NCBI GenBank assembly: GCA_044360075.1
Contig: JBIKLA010000002.1
Coordinates: forward strand, 153,686-217,685
Length of the DNA stretch: 64,000 nucleotides
From: OMII01 sp947467385
GTDB taxonomy: Bacteria > Bdellovibrionota_C > UBA2361 > OMII01
Direction of reading: 5' to 3'
The notes below the pieces were generated by a model. The model ran no database searches. It had not been told where the DNA came from and was given only the letters and a program-made list of their open reading frames with translations. Both the position numbers and the translations under genes were made by a program. Shown in pieces: positions 25,351 through 34,334 of this stretch. The stretch's first letter is position 1; every line of letters starts with the position of its first letter.

Positions 25351-26768
25351 GCCTCGCCTCCTGAGCGCCCCTGCCACCACGAGCGAAAGCTTTCGCGTGG
25401 AGCAGCCGGGAGATCCCGGCTGGCGAGCCAGTCCCGCAGGAGCGGAAGCCGCAGCCTCTTGAGAAGGCTAAGTGTCCTGCGAAACATGAATCCCCCCGCG
25501 GCAAACGCCCACGGTCGCTTCACCACGCCTGCAAACAGCGAATGCCCCGTCTTCTCGGCCCAGTGCGGGTTCGTCCGCGCGGCGTTGCGGCGGTTCTGCA
25601 AAAGGTGGTGGTGAATATCGATCCGCACCGGGCAGGCATCTGAGCACGCGCCACACAGGGAGCTTGCACCTGAGAGGTGGTTCCACTCAGCCAAGCCCCG
25701 CAGATGCGGCGTAATGACCGATCCGATCGGCCCCTGATATGTCGTGCCGTAGGTAAATCCACCCACGTTCTTGAAGATCGGGCACACGTTGAGGCACGCA
25801 CCACAGCGGATGCACTGCAGTGCATCACGCTGCTCGGCATCGGCCAGCAGCGCAGTCCGCCCATTATCGAGAAGTACCAGGTGCATCTCCTGTGGGCCGT
25901 CCGCTTCGCCCTCCCGCCGAGGCCCGGCATAGAGCGTGTTGTAGCAGGTCATCGACTGGCCCGCGCCCGCGGTTGCAAGCATCGGAAGCAGCACAGCGAG
26001 GTCATCCAGCCGCTCGACGACTTTCTCTATGCCAGCGAGAGCGATATGCACGCGGGGCAGCGCAACGGTGAGCCGGGCGTTGCCCTCGTTTTCGGTGATA
26101 GAGATCTGCCCAGTCTCGGCGATAAGGAAGTTTGCGCCGCTAATACCGACGTCTGCCTCAACGTAGAGCTGCCGAAGATGCCGCCGGGCAATCATCGTGA
26201 GCTCCTCCGGGCTGTCAGTGGAAGCTGAGCCAAGGGCATCGCTAAAAAGCTTGCTAATTTCGTCGCGGCGAACGTGCATGCACGGAAAGACGAAATGATA
26301 TGGCGGCTCACCGCGCAGCTGCTGGATAAACTCCCCGAGATCGCTCTCGACGACGCTGTAGCCCTCCTGCTCAAGCGCGCTGTTGAGGTGAATCTCCTCA
26401 GTTGTCATGCACTTGCTCTTGATGATCGACTTCGCGCCAGCTTGCGCGACAAGCCCAAGCACGATGTGGCGCGCCTCCTCAGCTGTTCGGGCCCAATAGA
26501 TCTTCCCGCCATGCGCCTCAAAGTTCTTCGCGAACTGCGGCAGGAGCCGATCGAGCTGGTTGACTGCCGACCACTTTGCAAGGCTTGCGGCATCACGCGC
26601 ATGCTCCCAGCTGCGATAGCGGGACATCTGGATGTCGCGGTTGGTGTAGTATCCCCCAAGTGCCTTGCGTACAAAGCTGCGGTGCCCGGTGTCGCGCACG
26701 TGGCGCGATGCGTCCTCTAGGAACTGCTCCTTCGCAGTTGCAAGCGGCCCCTCACCCCTCGCACTCAT
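25347..26768 (-). CDS. lutB: LutB-type iron-sulfur subunit of L-lactate oxidation
   Basis: 473 residues, the usual length for LutB (about 475). The N-terminal two thirds is a LUD domain (SKCMTTEEIHLNSALEQEGY, GISGANFLIAETGQISITEN). Two 4Fe-4S clusters follow: CIRCGACLNVCPIFKNVGG and CGACSDACPVRIDIHHHL, then a typical C-terminal extension ending in a basic tail. The protein should pass electrons within the LutABC complex. Both ends overlap neighbours by ATGA, so the operon is translationally coupled. Confidence 0.95.
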   Translation of the reverse strand: MSARGEGPLATAKEQFLEDASRHVRDTGHRSFVRKALGGYYTNRDIQMSRYRSWEHARDAASLAKWSAVNQLDRLLPQFAKNFEAHGGKIYWARTAEEARHIVLGLVAQAGAKSIIKSKCMTTEEIHLNSALEQEGYSVVESDLGEFIQQLRGEPPYHFVFPCMHVRRDEISKLFSDALGSASTDSPEELTMIARRHLRQLYVEADVGISGANFLIAETGQISITENEGNARLTVALPRVHIALAGIEKVVERLDDLAVLLPMLATAGAGQSMTCYNTLYAGPRREGEADGPQEMHLVLLDNGRTALLADAEQRDALQCIRCGACLNVCPIFKNVGGFTYGTTYQGPIGSVITPHLRGLAEWNHLSGASSLCGACSDACPVRIDIHHHLLQNRRNAARTNPHWAEKTGHSLFAGVVKRPWAFAAGGFMFRRTLSLLKRLRLPLLRDWLASRDLPAAPRESFRSWWQGRSGGEA

Positions 26769-27487
26769 GCAACGTCTCCCGCAAGGATCTCTGCCACGTG
26801 CACGAAGCGCGCCTTGTTGCCGTGGCGAGCCATCCAGCCCGCAAGCTGGAGCTGACAGCTCGGATCACTTGATGCCACATAGGCACAATCGGTCCGTGCA
26901 AGCGATTCGCACTTCACCTCCGCCATCGCCGTCGAGACCATCGGGAACTTGACGCTAAATAGCCCTCCGAATCCGCAGCAGCTCTCTGGCTCATCGCACT
27001 CCACAAGCTCAAGATCCTTCACGGCGCGGAGCAGCTGCCGTGGCTGCTCCTTGAGGCGCAGCTCGCGCAGGCCGTGGCACCCATCATGGTAGGTCACGCG
27101 ATGCGGGAAGTGGGCTCCAACATCGGTCACCCCCAGCTTCGTCACCAAAAACTCGCTAAACTCAAAGGTGCGGGCGCCAAGCTCGCGCGCCGCCCTCTCG
27201 TGCGGGGTTCCCGCAAGAATCTTGGGGTAAAAGGTCCGCATCATCGCAACGCACGAGCCGCTCGGCCCAACAACCGCCTCTGCCCCCTCAAAAACCGACA
27301 GCGCCCGAATCGCCATCTCTCGCGCCTCGTCCCAGTAGCCAGAGTTGAAGCTGGGCTGCCCGCAGCAGGTCTGCGCCGCACGAAACGAGACCGTGTGCCC
27401 GAGGCGCTCAAGAACCGTGGCCACGCTCTTGCCCACCTGAGGCGTCATTTGGTCCACAAAGCACGGTATAAAGAGCTCGACCTTCAT
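26765..27487 (-). CDS. lutA: LutA-type CCG-domain subunit of L-lactate oxidation
   Basis: 240 residues. Two cysteine-rich CCG modules are present: FIPCFVDQMTPQVG with AQTCCGQPSFNSG, and TYHDGCHGLRELRL with CDEPESCCGFGGLF. CCG domains ligate non-cubane iron-sulfur clusters in heterodisulfide reductase and related complexes. It is the first gene of the lut operon. No LutR-type regulator or lactate permease (LutP/LldP) lies next to it. Confidence 0.93.
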   Translation of the reverse strand: MKVELFIPCFVDQMTPQVGKSVATVLERLGHTVSFRAAQTCCGQPSFNSGYWDEAREMAIRALSVFEGAEAVVGPSGSCVAMMRTFYPKILAGTPHERAARELGARTFEFSEFLVTKLGVTDVGAHFPHRVTYHDGCHGLRELRLKEQPRQLLRAVKDLELVECDEPESCCGFGGLFSVKFPMVSTAMAEVKCESLARTDCAYVASSDPSCQLQLAGWMARHGNKARFVHVAEILAGDVA

Positions 27488-27660
27488 CGCGCGGGAAGGC
27501 TACCACAGCCCCCCGGATTGTTGAACCTGAAGATGCGCTTGCCATGCACCGTGTGCACGCCGGCAAAAAGGTGTTGCGGCCAGCGAGGCTCCGGTCAAAG
27601 ATGATGCCGTTACGACGGCTTAGCACTACCGCTACCCCCAGCGGCTCAGGAGATTCCGCG

Positions 27661-27948
27661 ATGAAAATGCTTCTGTACCTCCTTGTGTCAGCAACCATGC
27701 TCTCGGGCTGCCTCTACTCGAACACCCGCTTCCCTCTCGATGACGATCTTTGGCAGACCGAGCTTGGAAGCAAGGTCGGCGTCGCTTCGAGCTACTCAGT
27801 GGCGTGGCTCGTAGCGTGGGGAGACGCAGGAACAAAGAAAGCTGCGGAGAACGGGGGCATTACGGTCGTCAACCACATGGATATCGGAATTGAGAGCTAC
27901 GTCTTCGGCCTCTACATGCGCCGGGACACCATCGTGTACGGCGACTAG
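27661..27948 (+). CDS. TRL-like small lipoprotein, first of a pair
   Basis: 95 residues from the ATG at 27661, where a lipoprotein signal begins (LYLLVSATMLSGC). The mature part has LGSKVGVASSYSVAWLVAWG, ENGGITVVNHMDIGIESYVF and a terminal RRDTIVYGD, the pattern of the TRL-like family (named after a tRNA-associated locus). Such lipoproteins are short and of unknown role. It is followed 16 bp later by a second, divergent member on the same strand. It diverges from lutA, 173 bp away. Confidence 0.75.
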   Translation: MKMLLYLLVSATMLSGCLYSNTRFPLDDDLWQTELGSKVGVASSYSVAWLVAWGDAGTKKAAENGGITVVNHMDIGIESYVFGLYMRRDTIVYGD

Positions 27949-27964
27949 CTCTGCAAGGCCCGCC

Positions 27965-28354
27965 ATGAAGCGACTCGCCGCCATCCTCGCCCTTGCAAGT
28001 TGCGCTGTCATGCAAGCGGGATGTTTGCCTGGTCTGCTCTACACCGACACCACTCAGCCTTTCTGCACAAACCTGCGCGGCACACCGCTGGGGAGCAAGT
28101 CCGGTGAGGGCAGCTCCAAGAAGGTTGAGATCCCCACAACCCGCATCGATCTCTCTGCCGAGTGGGACTCGCGCGCCATTGGCGACATCGCAAAGCAGCA
28201 AGGCATAGAGACGATCCGCGGCTGCGACTCAAGGCGCCAGTCCTACGTGCTAGGCATCTGGCGCGAGGACTCGATTATTGTCTACGGAGACGAGGCGAAA
28301 GCGCCTCCAGGGAAAGCCCCCCAGCCCGGCATCTCATCCGACAAGAACCCTTAG
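27965..28354 (+). CDS. TRL-like small lipoprotein, second of a pair
   Basis: 129 residues with a lipobox (MQAGC). The C-terminal block GIETIRGCDSRRQSYVLGIW then REDSIIVYGDE matches the equivalent block of the preceding gene, and LGSKSGEG matches LGSKVGVA. It differs by a longer linker between the two halves and a Pro-rich tail. A shared ancestor with tandem duplication followed by divergence is the simplest explanation. Function unknown. Confidence 0.7.
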   Translation: MKRLAAILALASCAVMQAGCLPGLLYTDTTQPFCTNLRGTPLGSKSGEGSSKKVEIPTTRIDLSAEWDSRAIGDIAKQQGIETIRGCDSRRQSYVLGIWREDSIIVYGDEAKAPPGKAPQPGISSDKNP

Positions 28355-28976
28355 GGAGGCTGAGCCCTGCTGTCTTTCTGGCCGGGGCGAGCTGCCGTCA
28401 AGCGTCAAGCGCGGCTTGATATCGCAGCGCCAGATGCCGCCAAGGAGGCTCGCCACGCTGATGGCACTTACCGCGACCCCAAAACACGAGCCGCTTTTGA
28501 AGCATGTGGTAGGGGAGCATGAGGCTGCTGCCGGCGGCATAGCAGGCGCGTGTCGCCCAACTAAAGCGCTTTGTGAAAGCCTCGGGGGCAGTCTCAGCTA
28601 ATGCTGGGCTCGGAGCAGGTTCTGGCGGCGTGCCTCTCGCCCCCCCTGCCCCGTCCCTCGCGGAGCGCTCATGAGATCGCTCGTGCCTCCGATATGAGCT
28701 TTCAAACGCAACTGCGTTAGACAATTCATGCCATTCAGGCGTGCCACCGGCCGCCCGATCGCCAACGCCGAGCCACGCACAACACCTATGCCGCAGGCTC
28801 ATGAGGCGTCCGAGGGCGAAAGCGAGGCGCCTTCAGAACAGCCCCGTGGGGCAAGCGCTTATGGGAGGCCCAACCCGTCCCTCAATGGGCGCAAAATACC
28901 CGTCTCCCACTGGCTCATCGCGACCGTACCCCGATATACTCGCCGGAATAAAACGTGTGATTTCTGGAGCGTCCCC
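28355..28976. other. Gene-poor gap of about 620 bp
   Basis: No coding region is supported. A 134-codon frame on the - strand (28398-28802) has a composition unlike the neighbouring proteins and no signal, and is not annotated. Confidence 0.4.
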
Positions 28977-29513
28977 ATGGAACCCCTAGATACCCTCGCA
29001 GGTGCAGAATGGGCCCAAGGCTTTTACCTCGGATGGTTTGTCCGAGAGGTGGTTATTGGGCTCGTGTTCGCGACCCTCATGGTGTGGTTTCACGGCGTCA
29101 TGCTTGGGCGGATTCACATCCGCTACACGCTCAAAAACAAGCGTAGCCTCAAGATCGGCCACATTAACCGCGTGTTTATTCGATTTTACGTATCGATATT
29201 CCTGATACTGCTCGTTCATTTTGCCGAGATCGTCCTTGGAGCCGCCTCGTTTCTCATCTTTGGTGTCGAGAAGACACTCATTCGCGCGCTTATAATGGCT
29301 GGGAGCACCTACACCACTGTCGGCTTTGCGAGCGACGCCATGCCGGCCGGATGGAAGCTCTACCCCCTCTTCTTGGCGATCACGGGGCTCTTCAACTTTG
29401 CGTGGAGCACCGGCGTCATGATGAACATGACTAACCAATACCGGACGGCGATGCTCAGGAAGCTTCACATGGACGCGCTGCCGGAACTCGGTGCCACCTC
29501 CGACACGGACTGA
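28977..29513 (+). CDS. Two-transmembrane potassium-channel-like protein with altered filter
   Basis: 178 residues from the ATG at 28977; the upstream extension of this frame is basic, Pro-rich and has no family character. Two or three transmembrane helices surround a pore-loop motif, AGSTYTTVGFASDAMPAGW, which resembles the Ion_trans_2 filter TTVGYGD but reads TTVGF-AS-D, with the second glycine replaced. The final helix (LFNFAWSTGVMMNMT) is in the usual place for the inner helix. It may be a channel with changed selectivity or a structural relative. No RCK domain is fused. Confidence 0.65.
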   Translation: MEPLDTLAGAEWAQGFYLGWFVREVVIGLVFATLMVWFHGVMLGRIHIRYTLKNKRSLKIGHINRVFIRFYVSIFLILLVHFAEIVLGAASFLIFGVEKTLIRALIMAGSTYTTVGFASDAMPAGWKLYPLFLAITGLFNFAWSTGVMMNMTNQYRTAMLRKLHMDALPELGATSDTD

Positions 29514-29739
29514 AGCCCCCAACAGCCGGGATTCAATCCCTTTCGCCCCGTCAAAAACCTTCGCAGTCAAGTCTAAAGAGGCTTTTTTCCAGCCCTAGGG
29601 CATGGTATTTGTCAGTCGCTTAGGGAGCGCATGCGGCGCCGCCCTGGGCGGCTAAACCTTTTCGTAATCCCGCCTAGAGCTATTGCACTACGGGGCATGA
29701 TGCGGTTCTGCACGTCGAATGTTTAAGAGGATACATCGT

Positions 29740-30126
29740 ATGAAGCGTTTCTTTCTCCTTCCATTAGCAGCGTTCCTCTCGGCTCTCGCCTCAGAGGCGA
29801 TGGCAGATGCTGGAGTTTCAATCACCTTCAACAACAAGTCGCAGTACGACATTGCTGAGATCAACCTGAGCCCGGTCAAGCAGCAGGACTGGGGCGACAA
29901 TCAGCTTACGGAAGCCCTCAAGGCGGGAGCATCATTCACCCTCAACTCAATCCCAGCCAACAAGTACGACGTCCAGTTTGTCGATGAGGACGACGACAAG
30001 TGCGTTGTCTCGGATGTGAAGATTGCGGCAAACGAGACGGTCGACATCACTGACGCTGACCTCGTTGGCTGCCAGGCACAGACCGAAAAGGACATCGATG
30101 AGGAGGATGAGGGAGACATGGAGTAA
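29740..30126 (+). CDS. Secreted small protein with acidic tail
   Basis: 128 residues from the ATG at 29740, preceded by AAGAGG about ten bases upstream; an ATG at 29719 is an alternative. A signal peptide (FFLLPLAAFLSALASEAMA) precedes a single beta-rich domain: ITFNNKSQYDIAEINLSPVK, QQDWGDNQL, NKYDVQFVDEDDDKC. The pattern of a 'W-G-D-x-L' step followed by a 'YDV.F.D.D...C' strand recurs in small secreted bacterial proteins of unknown function. The last 15 residues are almost entirely Glu/Asp. A strong terminator follows. Confidence 0.65.
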   Translation: MKRFFLLPLAAFLSALASEAMADAGVSITFNNKSQYDIAEINLSPVKQQDWGDNQLTEALKAGASFTLNSIPANKYDVQFVDEDDDKCVVSDVKIAANETVDITDADLVGCQAQTEKDIDEEDEGDME

Positions 30127-30152
30127 TTACTCCCTCTCAGCTTATTTTCAGG

Positions 30153-30186
30153 GGGCGGGCGCCGGACAGGCTCCCGCCCTTTTTTT
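30153..30186 (+). terminator. Rho-independent terminator
   Basis: GGGCGGG (30153-30159) pairs with CCCGCCC (30173-30179) around a 13-base loop, followed directly by seven T. It ends the transcript of the small secreted protein gene. Confidence 0.9.
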
Positions 30187-30187
30187 G

Positions 30188-30979
30188 TCACGGGCTGGCC
30201 GCTCCAGTATCCTGCCCTCCCCGGCCGATCTCTCCGGGGCGCTCCTGCCGAGCCCGCTCTCTGCCAACGAGCTCATCAAGGATCTCTATCTGTATCTGCT
30301 GAATCTCAACAAGCCGCTCCCACTGGTGCTTCAGCAGGTGATCCATCTTCTCATGCAGGTGGCGGATCTCAAGCTCAGCCTTGAGGTTAATCCTGTAGTC
30401 GTACTCTGAGCGCAGGCGATCCTTTGCCTCCTGCCGATTCTGGCTCATCATGATCACTGGCGCCTGGAGGGCTGCAAGGCACGACAAGACAAGGTTTAAG
30501 AGGATAAACGGATATGGGTCAAAGACCCCAGTAAGCAGAAATGCCGAGTTGATAACAATCCAGCACGCCAGCACAAAGCCAAAGAGCAGGATAAACCTCC
30601 AGCTCCCCCCAAATGTAGCGATGCGGTCCGACAGCCGCTCTCCGAACGTAAGCGCGTCCCTATTTTCGGTTGATAAGTGCTCGCTAATGAGCTCGTGGTC
30701 GGTCAGGGCTGCGAGCACGTCCTTCTCAAGCGTCGAGAGCTCTCCTCTCTCGTCCTGCAAAAGCCCTTCGACGTGCCGGGCCCGAAAGAAGTTCACATGG
30801 TGTGCGCAGAGGTAGTCTCCGTCGGCCATGTCAGGGCGCACCTTCAGAACCTCCGCTGCAACGTTCGGCCGAATCGCCCCAAACGGCGTAAGCTCAGATG
30901 CGCCTTCTCCGGTGCCGCACACTGCACACCGCTGTATCGAAGACCCCTTATCCATCACACCTGCCTCTATCATGCTCAT
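30188..30979 (-). CDS. DUF1003 membrane protein
   Basis: 263 residues from the ATG at 30979; a longer frame to 31162 adds a basic stretch unlike the family. The N terminus holds a short Cys/His motif (CAVCGTGEG plus CAHHVNFF) that could bind a metal. The DUF1003 core follows: ERLSDRIATFGGSWRFILLF, two transmembrane helices, FILLNLVLSCLAALQAPVIM, then a charged coiled-coil region with DRLRSEYDYRINLKAELEI, the most conserved motif of the family. DUF1003 proteins are inner-membrane proteins of unknown function. Confidence 0.85.
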   Translation of the reverse strand: MSMIEAGVMDKGSSIQRCAVCGTGEGASELTPFGAIRPNVAAEVLKVRPDMADGDYLCAHHVNFFRARHVEGLLQDERGELSTLEKDVLAALTDHELISEHLSTENRDALTFGERLSDRIATFGGSWRFILLFGFVLACWIVINSAFLLTGVFDPYPFILLNLVLSCLAALQAPVIMMSQNRQEAKDRLRSEYDYRINLKAELEIRHLHEKMDHLLKHQWERLVEIQQIQIEILDELVGRERARQERPGEIGRGGQDTGAASP

Positions 30980-31296
30980 GCCAGCGAAAAGGATATCCCT
31001 TCCCGGCCGCTGCACAACGAGAATAATCACGGCACCCTTCGGGCAGAGCCCCGCAACGTTACGGATTCTCTGCGACCTGCGTTGGATCACGCCGCGCTCC
31101 CTGCCTTCTGCGCTTTTCTCTGCGAGTATCTCGTAGGCAGGCCGCTCGCAAAAAGTATCCACCAGGTGGCACGCTCTTACCGCCTTGTAAAAAGCTTCTT
31201 AGGTAAGGCCTATACAGCACTCCTAATCCTCGCAGTGGATCGCTTCTTGCCCCTATAAAGATACGTTTCCGGGATCTTCCCGGGGCCGGCGACGGG

Positions 31297-33582
31297 TTGT
31301 GTATGTTGTGTTGCGGCTTCTGTGGATGGGGACGGCTTGTTAGGCGAACGCTTTTCCTTGGCGCGTTGGCTTTCTGCGTCTTTCGGCCGGACCACATTGA
31401 GGGCCAAGCCCCAGCCCACAAAGTGCTTCGGGGCCAGGAGATCTTCGTTTCCTTTTCCCGGTCGCAGGCCGGTGTATCGGCGCAATCATCGCGGCGCACG
31501 CGGCCACTTCGACTCCCCACAAATGTGCGACTAAGGCAAACCTTGAGTAACGGATCCCTCGGCATACTGTCCGCATCGTCGGGCGCCTCATCCCTTTCCC
31601 AAGGTGAAGAAATTGTCGACGCTGATGAGGCGGCGCTTCGGCGGCTGTGCAGCGCGATCCGGAGAAGCAACAAGGCCATCGTCAGGTGCGAGCCGAATTT
31701 TATCGTGGAAGCGGACGCAACACCGAACGACGCCCTCTATCCTGAACTGTGGGGCATGTCCTCAATCAGCGCGCCGCTCGCTTGGGATATCGGCATCGGC
31801 TCGCCCAACGTCGTCGTGGCAGTCGTGGACACCGGCATAGACTATCGCCACCCTGACCTCGCCGCCAACATCGCCATAAACCCTGGGGAGGTCCCATCCA
31901 ACGGCGCTGATGACGACGGCAATGGCCTCATCGATGACGCCTACGGCTACGACTTTCGCAACATGGACCCCGACCCGATGGATGACCACTTCCACGGCAC
32001 CCACTGCGCAGGAATAATTGCAGCCCGCGGCAACAACGGCCGCGGCGTGGCCGGAGTTGCGTGGAACGTCAGGGTTCTGCCGATCAAGGTACTCAACGCA
32101 AACGGGAACGGAACCTACGCGCACGTGACCGCGGGCGTGAACTACGCCGTTAGGCGGGGCGCAAGGATAATTAACATGTCGCTCGGCGGAACCGCCTACA
32201 GCAAGATTCTTGAGGACGCGGTCCTAGCCGCCCAGGCACAAGGGGTGCTCATCGTCGCAGCTGCCGGAAACGCAGCCATCAACAGCGAAGTCTACCCGTA
32301 CTATCCCGCCTCACTCGGTGCAGACAATATCATCTCCGTTGCCGCCCTAACGCCGCAGGACACCCTTACATTCTTCTCAAACTGGGGCCCGAACTCAGTC
32401 GACATCGGGGCACCCGGCGAGGATATCCTCAGCACAACCCTCAGCGGCCAGTACATGCGCGCGAGCGGCACCTCGATGGCATCGCCGCACGTCGCCGGCA
32501 TAGCGGCCCTTATGCTCTCGGTAAATCCGGCACTAAAACTGCGTGACATTAAGTCGATCATCCTGCGCAGTGCCGATCCGCTCCCCGACCTGGCAGGGCT
32601 CACCGTGTCAGGCGGTCGTGCGGACGCTTTTGCGGCCGTGACAGAGGCTCGGCAGCTCATGTCAACACCCACCCCCACTTCAGCGCCATCCCTGACGCCC
32701 GCTCCCACGCCGCAGCGAACACCCGTGACGAGAGGCACACCAACCAGCACGGCTATTCCCTCCCGCCCGATATACGGAGCAACTTCAACTCCGATACCAG
32801 CGGCGACCATCACGCCTGCGCCGACACCTCGCAGCATCGCAACACCCGCCCCAACCGCACGCCCAACATCGGCGCCACCCCGAATTCCCACCGCCATGCC
32901 CCCTTTCATCTTCTCCGCGACTCCAACTCCGACGCCCACTGCAATCCCGGCACAGACCACGACTATCCCGAGCAGACCGTTCCCATCACCCCTGCCTACC
33001 ATTGCCCCAACAAGCTCACCAACGATCGCCCCGACGAGCCCGATGCCCGGCACGCCAACTCTCTCTCCGCCGTGGAACGACACCGAGCCACTCGCCCTCT
33101 TCATGACCTCCAAAAGCTACTCCTCAGACCTTGGCGGCATCGAGGGCGCTCGCCAGAAGTGCCAGGAGCTTGCCGATGCAGTTCCTGCACTCGCCGGAAC
33201 CCGCTGGTTCCCGCTCCTTTCCGACGGCACCTTCTCAGCACTCAGCCTAACCGGTGCGTCCGAGGACTCAGGTCCCATTTCCAACATGGACGGCTCAGTC
33301 ATCGCCCCGAACCGCGCCGCCCTGTGGAACACACGCCTCCGCCCTCTTACCACCGGCCTCCACAACACCGAGACCGGGGAGCGCGTGCACGCTCATGCCT
33401 TCACTGGCACCGATGCGACCGGCCGAGCCACGCAGTACCACTGCGGAAATTGGACCGGACAGGGAGGCAGCGCTTCGCTTGGCTTGACCAACACCAAAAC
33501 GGCCTTCTGGGTGACCGGCAACCAATCAAGCTGCAGCTACAGGTTCCGCCTTATCTGCCTCGGGGCCAAGCCCTCGAGGTAG
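31297..33582 (+). CDS. Secreted subtilase (S8) with Thr/Pro linker and DUF1554-like C-terminal domain
   Basis: 761 residues. After a signal/anchor helix and a propeptide (about 45-140) comes an S8 catalytic domain with the triad D178 (VAVVDTGIDYRHPDL), H233 (HGTHCAG) and S393 (GTSMASPHVAG). Residues 465-600 are a linker of repeated Thr-Pro units such as PTPTSAPSLTPAPTP, likely extended and possibly glycosylated. Residues 600-758 form a domain (LGGIEGARQKCQELADAVPA, TRWFPLLSD, YHCGNWTG, RFRLICL) resembling DUF1554, a C-type-lectin-like module known from Leptospira and others. The protein is probably exported, with the tail binding a surface ligand. Confidence 0.85.
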   Translation: MCMLCCGFCGWGRLVRRTLFLGALAFCVFRPDHIEGQAPAHKVLRGQEIFVSFSRSQAGVSAQSSRRTRPLRLPTNVRLRQTLSNGSLGILSASSGASSLSQGEEIVDADEAALRRLCSAIRRSNKAIVRCEPNFIVEADATPNDALYPELWGMSSISAPLAWDIGIGSPNVVVAVVDTGIDYRHPDLAANIAINPGEVPSNGADDDGNGLIDDAYGYDFRNMDPDPMDDHFHGTHCAGIIAARGNNGRGVAGVAWNVRVLPIKVLNANGNGTYAHVTAGVNYAVRRGARIINMSLGGTAYSKILEDAVLAAQAQGVLIVAAAGNAAINSEVYPYYPASLGADNIISVAALTPQDTLTFFSNWGPNSVDIGAPGEDILSTTLSGQYMRASGTSMASPHVAGIAALMLSVNPALKLRDIKSIILRSADPLPDLAGLTVSGGRADAFAAVTEARQLMSTPTPTSAPSLTPAPTPQRTPVTRGTPTSTAIPSRPIYGATSTPIPAATITPAPTPRSIATPAPTARPTSAPPRIPTAMPPFIFSATPTPTPTAIPAQTTTIPSRPFPSPLPTIAPTSSPTIAPTSPMPGTPTLSPPWNDTEPLALFMTSKSYSSDLGGIEGARQKCQELADAVPALAGTRWFPLLSDGTFSALSLTGASEDSGPISNMDGSVIAPNRAALWNTRLRPLTTGLHNTETGERVHAHAFTGTDATGRATQYHCGNWTGQGGSASLGLTNTKTAFWVTGNQSSCSYRFRLICLGAKPSR

Positions 33583-33693
33583 CGTAGGGGCAGTGTAGAC
33601 TTCGGAGAGCAGGATTAAAAAAGAGGGGTGGGCAGGGGTGAGGCAGGCCAGGCACTGAAGTTTTTTATCAGCGCCTAGCCCCGCTCACAAACC

Positions 33694-34062
33694 TTACCGG
33701 TCGAAGAACGAGTGGATGTGCGATTGCGCCGCATCCAGTATCGACCGGTTCAACAACACTTCGGGATTGCTGACGAGCTTCTCTCGAATCCCGTCAGGCA
33801 GCCGTCCCAAGAGGTCAAGGAGCTTCGTCACTCGCTCCACAGGCACATTGAGCCGTGCGGCAACTTCCTCACGGGCCATCCCGTCAGTCGTCACCAATTG
33901 CACCGCCCGAGCCGCTTGGCTATCGAAGAGAGAGTGCAGATCCTTCAATACCCGCTGTGCATCGTGCTTCGGAGCAGTCTGTCGCCTCGCCTCATCAGCC
34001 TTCCTGGCCTCTTTCTTGCGCCTCTCGCGTTCCTCGCGATAAGCGTGTCCTTTCTTGGACAT
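33694..34062 (-). CDS. Small protein with basic N terminus and ParB-like helix-turn-helix
   Basis: 122 residues, with a GGGAG site before the ATG. Residues 1-32 are highly charged (AYREERERRKKEARKADEA). Residues 60-105 read DGMAREEVAARLNVPVERVT then LLDLLGRLPDGIREKLV, like the helix-turn-helix of ParB/KorB proteins ('s..eIA..l..s...V...l.LL.LP..l...l'). No ParB CTPase or ParA is present. It may be a small nucleic-acid-binding protein. Confidence 0.6.
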   Translation of the reverse strand: MSKKGHAYREERERRKKEARKADEARRQTAPKHDAQRVLKDLHSLFDSQAARAVQLVTTDGMAREEVAARLNVPVERVTKLLDLLGRLPDGIREKLVSNPEVLLNRSILDAAQSHIHSFFDR

Positions 34063-34334
34063 GGCAGAATCTCCCGAAAAAACCTATGAAAAAAACCGGT
34101 GAGAACGTCCCCACCTAACCCGGCTATGGGTATACCATGGCTGCCGGTGAAGGGGACAAATACCCTGACCATGCGGCTGCAACTCTTGCAAATCCTGCAT
34201 GTTAGCTGGACTTGCGAGGCACTATTCTAAAGCGCTTTTGCTTGCGACAGTACTAGTCGCCGCCGCAGCCATCTTCCAAATGCAGCGCGACCGGGTAGAA
34301 TTCCGTAGCACAGGTCTGCACAGGAGCGCACGGG

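Noticed and set aside
28398..28802. 134-codon frame on the - strand
   Set aside because: No ribosome-binding site, family motif or signal, and an Arg/Pro-biased composition typical of frames arising by chance in GC-rich DNA.
32301..33113. 270-codon frame antisense to the subtilase
   Set aside because: It is the shadow of the Thr/Pro linker and catalytic domain; the Gly/Val repeats mirror the Thr/Pro codons.
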